Shown here: in pieces, positions 1-7,688 of the stretch
Layout of the letters: each line of letters begins with the position of its first letter
Position numbering within the stretch: position 1 is the stretch's first letter
Source of the DNA: Acidisarcina sp.
GTDB lineage: Bacteria; Acidobacteriota; Blastocatellia; Pyrinomonadales; Pyrinomonadaceae
Direction of reading: 5' to 3'
NCBI GenBank assembly: GCA_021155145.1
Contig: JAJNPX010000203.1
Coordinates: 1-9,883 of the forward strand
DNA: 9,883 nucleotides
Position numbers and translations under genes: made by a program
The notes under the pieces: model-generated
Database searches by the model: none
The model's input: the letters and a program-made list of their open reading frames with translations, nothing else
Told to the model about the DNA's origin: nothing

Positions 1-279
1 CTTTGAACGCCTGAGCTGATGGTAGAGATTCGCAAAGCGGCCGACGTCGTTCGAGCGACGGTGATCGACGATCTCCACGCCGTTCAGGTTCAGCCCCTCG
101 GAGGCTGCCGCGGCTCGGATCTTTTCGCCGTCACCGACAAGAGTGATCCTGGCGATGCGCTCGGTGCTGCAGATCTGCGCCGCCTTTAACGTGCGGGCAT
201 CTTCGCCCTCCGGCAGGACGATATGCTGTAGGTCCGCGGCCGCTCGACGTCTGATTTCGCTTAGGATCATAACTGGCAT
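1..279 (-). CDS. pta: Phosphate acetyltransferase, N-terminal part (partial, runs off the window)
   Basis: Reading the minus strand from an ATG at 279 gives 93 uninterrupted codons that leave the window at base 1. Residues 20-34 read IVLPEGEDARTLKAA, the N-terminal signature of the PTA/PTB (phosphate acetyl/butyryltransferase) family. It is followed by the expected ITLVGDGEKI segment and a GVEIVD segment, in family order. The enzyme interconverts acetyl-CoA and acetyl phosphate in the cytoplasm. The signature sits close to the start, so this looks like the short stand-alone form and not the long form with an N-terminal DRTGG/P-loop extension, nor the C-terminal half of a MaeB fusion. An ATG at 270 is an equally good start; neither has a clear Shine-Dalgarno sequence. 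Phosphate butyryltransferase cannot be excluded without the C-terminal part. It is divergent from the DUF1232 gene. Confidence 0.8.
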   Translation of the reverse strand, partial: MPVMILSEIRRRAAADLQHIVLPEGEDARTLKAAQICSTERIARITLVGDGEKIRAAAASEGLNLNGVEIVDHRRSNDVGRFANLYHQLRRSK

Positions 280-406
280 CAATGCACGCCGCAGGCCCCG
301 TCTGCGAGCGGCAAACTCAAACTTAGCATACAACGCACTCGGCTAAAACTTGCACAAACCGTACGTTGTACATAGACTGTTGGAAATCAAAGAACGGACG
401 GCGGAG
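280..406. other. Divergent intergenic region, pta / DUF1232 gene
   Basis: This is 127 bases between two divergent starts, so it should hold promoters for both genes. On the plus strand TTGCAC (350-355) and TAGACT (373-378) are 17 bp apart and form a weak promoter candidate. A short inverted repeat, TTAGC at 323-327 and GCTAA at 342-346, lies between the two starts. I see no convincing pta promoter and nothing coding. Confidence 0.35.
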
Positions 407-937
407 ATGACGAAGATCAAAGAGCCAAATAAGAAGTTGAAGCGGCGCGAGGCGCGTGGGCGTATGGGCAATTTCCTGATGTTTTTGCCAAATCTCGTGC
501 TTTTGCTCGGACGGCTTTTGAAAGACATCAGGGTGCCGACGGCGGAAAAGGCACTGTTCCTGGCGGCGATCGTTTACGTCGTTTCGCCGATCGATCTTAT
601 CCCCGATATTTTTCCGTTCATCGGACAAGTTGATGACCTATATCTGGTGGCACTGACATTGGTCCGGCTGGTGAATCGGACCGACGAGAACGTCGTGCGG
701 GAACACTGGTCAGGCGGCGGCGACGTGGTTGCTCTCGTCGATTCGGTTGCCTCGCTCGCACCGAGACTGCTGCCCAAACGTGTCTCACGTGTGATCTCCT
801 CGCGGATCGAACTGGCCCCGGCGGCCGAGTTATTGAAAGGCGTGGGAAAGAACGGACAGGCCATCGTTCGCGAGATACCGCAGGCGGGATCGGACCCGAG
901 GATCGAAGTAGATTCGGCCTCCGCATTGCCGAATTGA
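407..937 (+). CDS. DUF1232 (YkvA-like) small membrane-associated protein
   Basis: The product is 176 aa from the ATG at 407. The DUF1232 core is clear: residues 57-67 read YVVSPIDLIPD and 73-77 read GQVDD, matching the family pattern Y-x-x-S-P-x-D-L-I-P-D followed by G-x-x-D-D. A basic N-terminus (residues 3-19) precedes a hydrophobic stretch at 23-38, and the DUF1232 segment at 49-89 is also hydrophobic, so membrane association is likely. The C-terminal 75 residues or so are not recognisable. A TTG at 350 would add 19 residues, but these carry no family feature and the TTG overlaps a possible -35 element; I prefer the ATG although its ribosome-binding site is poor. The molecular function of DUF1232 proteins is not established, and the neighbours give no firm hint. 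Confidence 0.8.
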   Translation: MTKIKEPNKKLKRREARGRMGNFLMFLPNLVLLLGRLLKDIRVPTAEKALFLAAIVYVVSPIDLIPDIFPFIGQVDDLYLVALTLVRLVNRTDENVVREHWSGGGDVVALVDSVASLAPRLLPKRVSRVISSRIELAPAAELLKGVGKNGQAIVREIPQAGSDPRIEVDSASALPN

Positions 938-1070
938 GTATTTTCTGGATTGTTCCTTTGTTTACAACTATATACGGGACAGACCGAATAATCTTGAATC
1001 GCCGTTTGGATTCCTACGCTGAGTCTTGGATATACTTGTTCGTATACCTGAGTCCGCGAACTGTTCCATT
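938..1070 (+). other. Intergenic region upstream of clpC
   Basis: These 133 bases separate the DUF1232 gene from clpC. There is no terminator after the DUF1232 stop, so readthrough is possible. A weak promoter candidate is TTGGAT (1006-1011) with TATACT (1031-1036), whose 19 bp spacing is longer than ideal. TATAC (1031-1035) and GTATA (1042-1046) form a small inverted repeat over this -10 box. I see no CIRCE element and no CtsR-type repeat, so heat-shock control by HrcA or CtsR is not indicated. Confidence 0.3.
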
Positions 1071-3473
1071 ATGTTCGAACGTTACACAGAACGATCTCGC
1101 AGGGTCATCTTTTTTGCCCGTTACGAAGCGCTTCAGTACGGGTCGCCCGTCATCGCTCCGGAACACATACTCCTCGGCCTCGGTCGCGAGGATAAGACGA
1201 TCACATCCCGTTTCTTTCCATTCCGGCACAACGTCACATCAGATTCGCTCAGAAAGGAAGTCGAAGACCGCATAGTAGTTCGCGACCGCATCCCGCAATC
1301 GACCGAACTTCATCTTTCGGGCGAGACAAAGAAGGCACTGTTTTACGCAAACGAGGAGTGCCGGGCTCTAAAGGGCCGCCAGATCGGGCCGGAGCACATA
1401 CTTCTTGGGCTCCTTCGCGAAGAAAGCTCGATCGCGGCAGAGATTCTGTTTCAGTTCGGACTCAGGGCACAAGACGTACGCGACCATCTCTTGCTGAAAT
1501 CGAACCCGGCAGGCACCGGGATCTTTACCGAAAGAAAAGAGGGTGAAGAACAGAAAAAAGCATCGAGCCTCGTTGAATTCACACGCGACCTCACTGCCGA
1601 TGCGTCGGCAGGAAAGCTTGACCCCTTGATCGGCCGCGGGCCGGAGACAGAACGCCTGATCGAGATCTTGTGCCGCAGGACAAAGAATAACCCTGTACTC
1701 ATCGGCGACGCGGGCGTCGGCAAGACCGCCATAGTCGAGGGGCTTGCACAGCGGATCGTCAATGAAGAAGTGCCGACATTCCTGAGAAGAAAACGCATCC
1801 TGGCGCTCGATCTTTCCTCTGTCGTTGCGGGTACCAAATATCGTGGACAATTCGAAGAGAGATTGAAAAAGATACTCACGGAGCTGCGGGAAAGCTCGGA
1901 CAGCATCGTATTTCTTGACGAGATCCACACCCTGGTCGGTGCCGGCTCGGCGGAAGGTACGCTCGACGCGGCAAATATCCTAAAACCTGCGCTTTCGAGA
2001 GGCGAGATACAGGTGATCGGAGCCACGACCCCATCCGAGTACCGCAGATCCATCGAGAAGGACCGCGCGCTCGAACGGCGGTTTCAGGCCGTAAAGGTCG
2101 AGCCGCCGGATGAGGCCGAGGCGCTCGCGATCGTCAGGGGGATCGTCGGCCGCTACGAGGCATTTCATCAGATCCGGTATTCGCCGGAGGCTCTTGAGGC
2201 CGCGGTGTACCAATCGAACCGCTATATTGCCGACAGATTTTTGCCAGACAAGGCGATCGACGTGCTTGACGAAGCCGGCGCAAGGGCAAAACTGCGGCAT
2301 CAGCAGGAATCGGTAGGTGAGCCTTCATGGAAAGAGACGGTCGAGAACTGGAAGCGGATAGCGGCCAAGGATGAGCAGCTCGTTTCGCTCGAGCTTCGAT
2401 CGATCGAGGACACATTCTTCCGCGTCGAGGTCACAAAGGACGATGTCGACGCCGTTATTGCCAAGTGGACCGGTATTCCGGTTTCGTCGATCAGGGAAGA
2501 AGAGGCCAAAAAGCTTCTTGAGATCGAGGCGGAACTTCACAAACGGATAATTTCACAGCGGCCTGCAATTTCCGCACTTGCACGGGCGATCAGAAGGTCG
2601 CGGGCCGGGCTCAAGAATCCTCACCGTCCCGTAGGCTCGTTCCTCTTCCTCGGACCGACAGGCGTCGGCAAGACCGAGGTCGCGAGGACCCTAGGTTCGT
2701 ATCTCTTCGGGACCGACCGATCGCTTATACGTTTTGATATGAGCGAGTTCATGGAAAAGCATGCCGTTTCAAAATTCATCGGCTCGCCTCCCGGATATAT
2801 CGGCCATGACGAGGGCGGCCAGCTCACTGAGAAGCTCCGGCGTTCGCCTTATTCGGTCGTGCTCTTTGACGAGGTCGAAAAAGCGCATCCCGATGTTTTC
2901 AACATAATGCTTCAGGTATTTGAGGACGGCGTATTGACAGACGCAAGCGGCAATTCTGTCGACTGCAAACATGCGATCTTTATCATGACCTCGAATATCG
3001 GCGCACGGTTCATCCAGCGTCGCGGGAGTATGGGATTTCAGAGCGGTGCCGATACCACGCGCGACAAGATGGAAGAGCAGGTGATGTCGCAGGTCAAGCA
3101 GACCTTCGCTCCGGAATTCATTAACCGCCTGGACGAGATCATCATCTTCGACGAGCTGAGCGACGACGACCTCTCGCAGATAATCGATCTTCAGATCGCT
3201 GACCTCAATCGGGTGATCGCGAGCCGCAGCCTGACGGTCAGCCTCTCTACCGAAGCACGTAAGTGGCTGATCGAAAAGACGCTGCAGGACAGGACGTACG
3301 GCGCCCGGCCGCTCAAGCGCGCATTGCAAAAGCACGTCGAGGACGAACTCTCGGAAGCTCTCATTCAGGGCGATGTTAGTGACGGATCGAAGGTCGAGGT
3401 CCGTGTCGCGAATGATCGGCTGATGATCGAAGTCCGCGAAACCGAGCATTTTGAGGTCGCAAACAAAGGCTGA
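1071..3473 (+). CDS. clpC: ClpC-type AAA+ unfoldase, ATPase partner of ClpP
   Basis: The product is 800 aa, a Hsp100 protein that unfolds substrates and feeds them to the ClpP protease in the cytoplasm. The start at 1071 gives MFERYTERSRRVIFFARYEA, the typical ClpC N-terminus; a TTG at 1026 would add 15 unrelated residues. Two Clp_N repeats show as APEHILLGL (29-37) and GPEHILLGLL (106-115). D1 has Walker A GDAGVGKT (212-219), Walker B ending in DE (283-284) and an arginine-finger segment LERRF. D2 has Walker A GPTGVGKT (528-535) and Walker B ending in DE (600-601). MGF at 654-656 aligns with the VGF of Bacillus subtilis ClpC, the ClpP-docking loop absent from ClpB. The middle domain (410-453) is short and lacks the usual UVR-like motif. 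ClpA is unlikely from the N-terminus and the presence of a middle domain. No clpP or adaptor gene is in view. Confidence 0.95.
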   Translation: MFERYTERSRRVIFFARYEALQYGSPVIAPEHILLGLGREDKTITSRFFPFRHNVTSDSLRKEVEDRIVVRDRIPQSTELHLSGETKKALFYANEECRALKGRQIGPEHILLGLLREESSIAAEILFQFGLRAQDVRDHLLLKSNPAGTGIFTERKEGEEQKKASSLVEFTRDLTADASAGKLDPLIGRGPETERLIEILCRRTKNNPVLIGDAGVGKTAIVEGLAQRIVNEEVPTFLRRKRILALDLSSVVAGTKYRGQFEERLKKILTELRESSDSIVFLDEIHTLVGAGSAEGTLDAANILKPALSRGEIQVIGATTPSEYRRSIEKDRALERRFQAVKVEPPDEAEALAIVRGIVGRYEAFHQIRYSPEALEAAVYQSNRYIADRFLPDKAIDVLDEAGARAKLRHQQESVGEPSWKETVENWKRIAAKDEQLVSLELRSIEDTFFRVEVTKDDVDAVIAKWTGIPVSSIREEEAKKLLEIEAELHKRIISQRPAISALARAIRRSRAGLKNPHRPVGSFLFLGPTGVGKTEVARTLGSYLFGTDRSLIRFDMSEFMEKHAVSKFIGSPPGYIGHDEGGQLTEKLRRSPYSVVLFDEVEKAHPDVFNIMLQVFEDGVLTDASGNSVDCKHAIFIMTSNIGARFIQRRGSMGFQSGADTTRDKMEEQVMSQVKQTFAPEFINRLDEIIIFDELSDDDLSQIIDLQIADLNRVIASRSLTVSLSTEARKWLIEKTLQDRTYGARPLKRALQKHVEDELSEALIQGDVSDGSKVEVRVANDRLMIEVRETEHFEVANKG

Positions 3474-3499
3474 TCGGGGCCCAAAAGCCACAAAGCTGG

Positions 3500-3540
3500 A
3501 AGCGTAAGGCGCCGCAATCGGCCTTTACGCTTTTTTCTTT
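3500..3540 (+). terminator. Rho-independent terminator after clpC
   Basis: AAGCGTAAGGC (3500-3510) pairs with GCCTTTACGCTT (3521-3532) with a single bulged base and a 10-nt loop, and is followed by a T-rich run to 3540. It lies 26 bases after the clpC stop and separates clpC from bamA transcription. Confidence 0.85.
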
Positions 3541-3554
3541 GGAAAATTTGCCTG

Positions 3555-3560
3555 TATAAT
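3555..3560 (+). promoter_or_regulatory. Candidate -10 box for bamA (TATAAT)
   Basis: A perfect TATAAT lies just after the clpC terminator in the only intergenic space before bamA. No good -35 box lies 16-18 bp upstream, because that position is the terminator T-run; a TG immediately precedes the box, but without the one-base gap of a standard extended -10. If used, transcription would start near 3567 and leave a leader of about 180 nt. Confidence 0.45.
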
Positions 3561-3641
3561 TCGGAAGTTTGACGTCGTGTTCGGTTATGCAACCTATGGC
3601 AGGCAGGTAGAATCTTAGGTTGAGTACTTATACCGCCGTTG

Positions 3642-3719
3642 AAATGCCGTCTGCTTTTGGATATTCTTTGGCTTTGTTTTTCAGCTTGAACGGCATTTGA
3701 AAGCTCCCCTCGGCTTTCA
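3642..3719 (+). promoter_or_regulatory. Structured 5' leader of bamA
   Basis: Two inverted repeats lie in the bamA leader. AAATGCCGT (3642-3650) and ACGGCATTT (3690-3698) are a perfect 9-bp pair around a 39-nt loop. Directly after it, TGAAAGCT (3698-3705) pairs with GGCTTTCA (3712-3719), including one G-U pair, around a CCCCTC loop. Neither is followed at once by a T-run, so they do not look like terminators. No known riboswitch or leader class is recognised, and a regulatory role is inference. Confidence 0.4.
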
Positions 3720-3749
3720 TCACGCATTTTTATAGGGAATAGCGTATTT

Positions 3750-6700
3750 ATGCGAATTTTGGGCGCACTGGGACTTGTTTTTTTGAGTCTGGCGTTATCA
3801 GCGACTCCGGTCCTTAGCAATGAGACGACCGAACATGCCTCCAAAGGTTTCACGGGAGTATCTAATTTACAACAGGTAGTTGAGACCGTTGATATTCAAG
3901 GCAATCGGCGCCTTCGCGACGACGACCTTCTCTATTACATCAAGACGCGGCCCGGCGATACGTACGATCCGGCGGCCCTCGAGCGCGACCTGCGCGAATT
4001 GATCTCACTCAACTTTTTCGATAAGACGGCGACGCGTGTCCTGACTACAGAAGGCGTCCGGGGCGGCGTGAACGTGATATTCGAGGTTCGGGAGCTGCCG
4101 ATCATCCGCGACCTGCTCTTTACGGGCCTCAAAGCCGTACAGGAATCCGACGTTCTGAAGGAGTTTCGCGAGAAACGGGTCGGTGTTTCCAAAGAAGCGG
4201 TGTACGACCCGGTCAAGGCCCGGAACGCGACGCGAATCCTGCGCGAGCTGCTTGCGTCGCGCGGCTATCCAAATGCAAAGGTGAACATCAAAGAGGAAGA
4301 GGTCTCCGCGACCTCGATCGCGGTCACATTCGAGGTCGAACAGGGTAACCGCTCCCGCATCATCGACATTGATTTCGTTGGAAACGAAAAGTTCAAGGAC
4401 GGGGAGCTGGCCTCGGCCCTCACGCTCGTTAAGGAGACCGGATTAATTGCCCGCTTCAAGGGTCAGGATATACTGGATCTCCGCAAGCTTGAGTACGATC
4501 TGCAGCGGAATGTGCTGTCCTATATGCGGTCGAAGGGCTATTTTCAGGCCCGCATCGGCGAGCCCGAGGTCATCGGCCTGGGCGTAAAACGGACCGATTT
4601 CATTCCCCTGATCACCCTCCCGCTGCCGCTCATCTCATCAAAGGACGACACGCTGAAGATCGTGGTGCCGGTCACGGAAGGAAAGGTCTTTCGCGTGGGC
4701 GATGTGAGTGTCGAGGGAAACTCGATCTTCTCCGAGCAGCAGATCCTCGCATTCGTCGGGCTCAGGAAAGGTGAGGTCGTGGACGGCAAACGGCTTCAGG
4801 ATGCGGTTTACGAGGACATGAAGAAGCTCTACGGCTCTCAGGGCTTCGTGAATTACGACGCCGAGTTCGAACCGGAATTCAAAGACAGCCCGACGAATCC
4901 GGCCGAAGGCATCGTCGACATAAAGATCTCCATTACCGAGGGCAAGCAATTCACGCTGCGGCGGCTGGAATTTACAGGCAATACATTCACGCGTGACCGC
5001 GTGCTTCGCCGTGAGTTCCTATTGAATGAAGGCGACATTTACAACCAGAACTGGCTGGAGATATCGATCGCACGGTTGAATCAAACTCAATATTTTGACC
5101 CGATCGACAAGGACCAGGACGTCGAGATACGCCCCGACGAAGAGCAGGGCGATGTCGACCTTAACGTCAAAGTTCGCGAGAAAGGGCGGCAGCAGATCTC
5201 ATTTAACGGAGCTGCGGGCGGCCTTGGCGGGTCGTCGTTCGGTCTTGAGTACTCGACAAATAATCTGGCCGGCCGCGGTGAGGTGCTCTCGTTTCAGGTC
5301 GGCATCGGAAATCGTCAGCAGAGCCTGCAGTTCACTTATCAGGAACCGTATTTCCGCGACCGTCCGATCTCGGTAGGTTTTTCGGTGTTCGCATCGAGAT
5401 ACAGGTTCTTTGGAGAGGGAACGTTCCTGACGCAGAATCAAGATCTGCTGGATGACCTCACCTTCGATCCGCTCGCGTCGATCAGGGTAGATGAGAGCAA
5501 CCTCTTCACACAGACGACCTACGGTGCGAATATTTTTGCGACCGCACCGCTTTCCGAGCTCTTCTTTAAGAAGCGAAGGTTCACGCAGTTTTCGCGCGTA
5601 GGCCTTACTTACCAGTTCTCGTCGACGACCATCACCGATCCGCCGATCAATGAATCGGGAGATCCGTCGGAGCGGATCCCGGTGATCTACGCGGTGCCGA
5701 ATATCATCACAAGCCGTGTAACAGGCTCGTTCGTGTACGATACACGACAGCCTGCGGCGAATGGCATCGACACGGTTGGCGGTTCGCAGCTCTCGGCAAG
5801 CCTTGCTTTTGCAGGACTCGGCGGCGACGTACGGACGTACTCGCCGAGCGTTAGCTACTCGAAATTCATCCCCCTGCGGAGAAAGCGTTCAAAGAATCCT
5901 GAGGTCTTCGCGTTTCGTATCCTGGCCGGGACAATACGGTCATTCGCTATCTCGGACGCCATCAGGAATTCGAATTCGATCGGATATGTCGGAGGAATTC
6001 CGGTTTTCGAGCGGTATTACCTTGGCAGCGAGAATGATATTCGCGGGTACAATTCGCGGTCGATCGGCCCCGTGTCGCCGTTCGATACATATATCACAAG
6101 CCGGAATGTCACGACCGCAACGAACCCTTCGGGAACCGCACAGGCTCCGGTGGGCTTTCCCGACGGTTCACCCCTTCTCGACGAGATCGCGACGCTCGGC
6201 CAGTTGACCGGATTCGATGGAGCCAATCCGGCGCTTTTCTCCCGCAACTTTCGCTTCATCGGCGGCGATACCCAATTATTGGGAAATTTTGAATACCGCA
6301 TCCCGATCTTCGGGCCGGCGACTCTCGCGGTTTTTGCCGACATAGGGTCGGTCTTTAACCTGCAGAAGACCGGCACCCAGGTGATCAATAGCGAATTTCT
6401 GAACGATGACGTATTCCTCGGCCCCGGGAGGCTGACGGCCCTGAGCCTGATAAATGCTCCGGCGCTTGAAAGCATTTTCGGCTCGGTCCTTTATTACAAC
6501 AATCGCGTTCTTACCAAGACAGAATTTCGCAATCTGTTTTGCGGCGGCAACCGGTTCGGCTGCCCGACGAGCTTGCCGACAGGCATCGATTCATTCTATC
6601 TTCGGGGCGAGGTGCAGCAGAATTCGCTCCTGCGGGTAAATGACGCGGCCTTTAATGGGATCGGTGATTTCAAGTCTTCGGTTGGGCTTGAGCTGCGGGT

Positions 6701-6845
6701 GCAGGTCCCGATCGTGAATGTTCCGTTCAGGCTTATCTACTATTACAACCCGAATGCAAAGCTCGGCGTTACCGAGGAGCTGCCCAGTATCTTTTTACCC
6801 GGGAAGCGAAGCGGGTTCAGATTCACGGTCGGCAGAACATTCTAA
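3750..6845 (+). CDS. bamA: BamA, outer-membrane protein assembly factor (Omp85 family)
   Basis: The product is 1031 aa; BamA folds and inserts beta-barrel proteins into the outer membrane. A signal peptide spans about 1-23 (hydrophobic 4-18, likely cut after VLS). Five POTRA domains follow, at roughly 45-115, 117-198, 202-290, 310-395 and 399-483; several show the family's beta-strand ending in a GN turn (GNRRL at 51-55, FVGNEKF, VEGNSIF, FTGNTF). Five POTRAs argue against TamA, which has three. The barrel starts near 482, carries the loop-6 motif as IRGY (R765-G766-Y767), and ends in F1031, as expected of a beta-signal. The barrel is about 550 residues against about 390 in E. coli, with a large insertion at about 871-973 that holds the protein's only cysteines, C931 and C938. 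An AGGGA at 3734-3738 is the best ribosome-binding site, 11 nt before the ATG. Confidence 0.96.
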   Translation: MRILGALGLVFLSLALSATPVLSNETTEHASKGFTGVSNLQQVVETVDIQGNRRLRDDDLLYYIKTRPGDTYDPAALERDLRELISLNFFDKTATRVLTTEGVRGGVNVIFEVRELPIIRDLLFTGLKAVQESDVLKEFREKRVGVSKEAVYDPVKARNATRILRELLASRGYPNAKVNIKEEEVSATSIAVTFEVEQGNRSRIIDIDFVGNEKFKDGELASALTLVKETGLIARFKGQDILDLRKLEYDLQRNVLSYMRSKGYFQARIGEPEVIGLGVKRTDFIPLITLPLPLISSKDDTLKIVVPVTEGKVFRVGDVSVEGNSIFSEQQILAFVGLRKGEVVDGKRLQDAVYEDMKKLYGSQGFVNYDAEFEPEFKDSPTNPAEGIVDIKISITEGKQFTLRRLEFTGNTFTRDRVLRREFLLNEGDIYNQNWLEISIARLNQTQYFDPIDKDQDVEIRPDEEQGDVDLNVKVREKGRQQISFNGAAGGLGGSSFGLEYSTNNLAGRGEVLSFQVGIGNRQQSLQFTYQEPYFRDRPISVGFSVFASRYRFFGEGTFLTQNQDLLDDLTFDPLASIRVDESNLFTQTTYGANIFATAPLSELFFKKRRFTQFSRVGLTYQFSSTTITDPPINESGDPSERIPVIYAVPNIITSRVTGSFVYDTRQPAANGIDTVGGSQLSASLAFAGLGGDVRTYSPSVSYSKFIPLRRKRSKNPEVFAFRILAGTIRSFAISDAIRNSNSIGYVGGIPVFERYYLGSENDIRGYNSRSIGPVSPFDTYITSRNVTTATNPSGTAQAPVGFPDGSPLLDEIATLGQLTGFDGANPALFSRNFRFIGGDTQLLGNFEYRIPIFGPATLAVFADIGSVFNLQKTGTQVINSEFLNDDVFLGPGRLTALSLINAPALESIFGSVLYYNNRVLTKTEFRNLFCGGNRFGCPTSLPTGIDSFYLRGEVQQNSLLRVNDAAFNGIGDFKSSVGLELRVQVPIVNVPFRLIYYYNPNAKLGVTEELPSIFLPGKRSGFRFTVGRTF

Positions 6846-6860
6846 CCGGGCGTGAGAAAA

Positions 6861-6889
6861 TTGACATAGGCTGCCTGATGGCATAGGAT
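6861..6889 (+). promoter_or_regulatory. Sigma-70-type promoter for skp
   Basis: A consensus -35 TTGACA (6861-6866) is separated by exactly 17 bp from TAGGAT (6884-6889), 16 bases after the bamA stop. Transcription would begin near 6896, about 115 nt before skp. No terminator follows bamA, so skp may also be reached by readthrough from bamA. Confidence 0.65.
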
Positions 6890-6937
6890 ATCGGTCTTTG
6901 CCGCCCTTTATTACCGCAGGCAACATTTTAACCAGAA

Positions 6938-6952
6938 ATTGTTTCAAACAAT
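6938..6952. promoter_or_regulatory. Palindrome between the skp promoter and skp
   Basis: ATTGTTTCAAACAAT is a perfect 7-1-7 palindrome centred on 6945, downstream of the predicted skp transcription start. It could be a repressor operator; as RNA the one-base centre makes a poor hairpin. The 8-mer GATATCGG occurs at 6887-6894, over the -10 box, and again at 6953-6960, directly after the palindrome. No regulator is identified. Confidence 0.35.
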
Positions 6953-7009
6953 GATATCGGACAAGACAAGGGCTTGGCCACGAAAGTTCTAAGGAGTAAT
7001 CAAAAGAAA

Positions 7010-7624
7010 ATGAAGAGAATCAGTTTAGCAGCCGCATGCTTTATCTTTGCGGCGATCCTTGCGGTGTCGGCTTCGGCACAGGGCGGAGGACAGCCCGCGG
7101 CCGCCGGAACCGGCAAGATCGGTCTTGTCAATATCGGCGCTTTCGCTGCCGACAAGGGCGGGATCACAAAATTCAAGACTGCCTTGAGCACTCTCGATGC
7201 CGAGTTCAAGCCTGTGAACGAAAAGTTGAAGACCATGGCTACGCGGTATCAGACTCTCGGGACCGAGATCGAAAATATACGTAAGAACACCAACCCGCAG
7301 GTGCCGATGAAACCCGAGACCGTGCAGGCAAAAGTCGATGAGTTTCAGACCCTCGAGCGCGACATCAAGCGCGAACAGGAAGATGCCAAGGCCAAATACG
7401 ACCGCCGCTACCAGGTCATCATCGGCCCGGTATTCAACGACATACTGAAAGCGATGAACGAATACGCAAAGCAGAAGGGTTATGCCGTGATCCTCGACGG
7501 CGCGAAGCTCGAAGAAGCAAGCATCCTGCTTGGCTTTGACGAGAAGTACGACATTACCAACGATTTCATCGCCTATTACAACCAGCGGCCCGCAGGCGCG
7601 GCGACCGCAGCGGTGCCCAAGTAA
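7010..7624 (+). CDS. skp: Skp/OmpH-family periplasmic chaperone
   Basis: The product is 204 aa. It has a clear signal peptide: MKR, a hydrophobic core to about 19, then SASA cut before Q24. KIGLVNIGAFAADKGG (36-51) matches the first strand of the OmpH family. A long charged helical region follows (about 52-150), forming the tentacle hairpin, and the chain returns through KQKGYAVILDG (154-164). Skp trimers hold unfolded outer-membrane proteins in the periplasm on their way to BamA, which is encoded just upstream. AAGGAG at 6991-6996 is a strong Shine-Dalgarno sequence, 13 nt before the ATG at 7010. A TTG at 6974 would put 12 polar residues ahead of the signal peptide, so I reject it. The Pro/Gly/Ala-rich stretch after the signal peptide and the Ala-rich C-terminal tail are low-complexity additions. 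Confidence 0.88.
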   Translation: MKRISLAAACFIFAAILAVSASAQGGGQPAAAGTGKIGLVNIGAFAADKGGITKFKTALSTLDAEFKPVNEKLKTMATRYQTLGTEIENIRKNTNPQVPMKPETVQAKVDEFQTLERDIKREQEDAKAKYDRRYQVIIGPVFNDILKAMNEYAKQKGYAVILDGAKLEEASILLGFDEKYDITNDFIAYYNQRPAGAATAAVPK

Positions 7625-7645
7625 GGCGCTCGTTCAATTAGATCG

Positions 7646-7687
7646 CGGCAGACGGTGAATGTGACTTTCGCCGTCTGCCGTTTTTTT
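7646..7687 (+). terminator. Strong rho-independent terminator after skp
   Basis: CGGCAGACGGTGAA (7646-7659) pairs over 14 bp, with one G-U, with TTCGCCGTCTGCCG (7667-7680) around a 7-nt loop, followed by seven Ts (7681-7687). It lies 22 bases after the skp stop and only 15 bases before the fabZ ATG, so fabZ needs its own promoter or readthrough. Confidence 0.92.
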
Positions 7688-7688
7688 G

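Noticed and set aside
323..346. Inverted repeat TTAGC/GCTAA resembling the ends of a CIRCE heat-shock operator
   Set aside because: The CIRCE arms are nine bases with a 9-base spacer. Here only five bases match, the spacer is 14, and the neighbouring genes are not chaperones.
934..1275. A 113-codon plus-strand frame between the DUF1232 gene and clpC
   Set aside because: It overlaps the clpC N-terminal coding region in another frame, shows no family motif, and has no ribosome-binding site.
1368..1928. A 186-codon open frame on the minus strand inside clpC
   Set aside because: It lies antisense to strongly conserved ClpC sequence, shows no recognisable motif, and is expected by chance from the codon bias of this DNA.
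2769..3491. A 240-codon open frame on the minus strand over the clpC end
   Set aside because: It is the long antisense shadow of the D2 domain, with no family features, and it crosses the clpC stop without any promoter or ribosome-binding site.
5761..6207. A 148-codon plus-strand frame inside bamA
   Set aside because: It is out of frame within the BamA barrel and rich in Arg and Ser, as expected of a frame-shifted reading.
7010..7039. Skp as a lipoprotein, from Cys10 in its signal peptide
   Set aside because: The residues before Cys10 do not form a lipobox (no Leu or Val at -3), and the Cys is too close to the N-terminus; a normal ASA cleavage site follows at 21-23.
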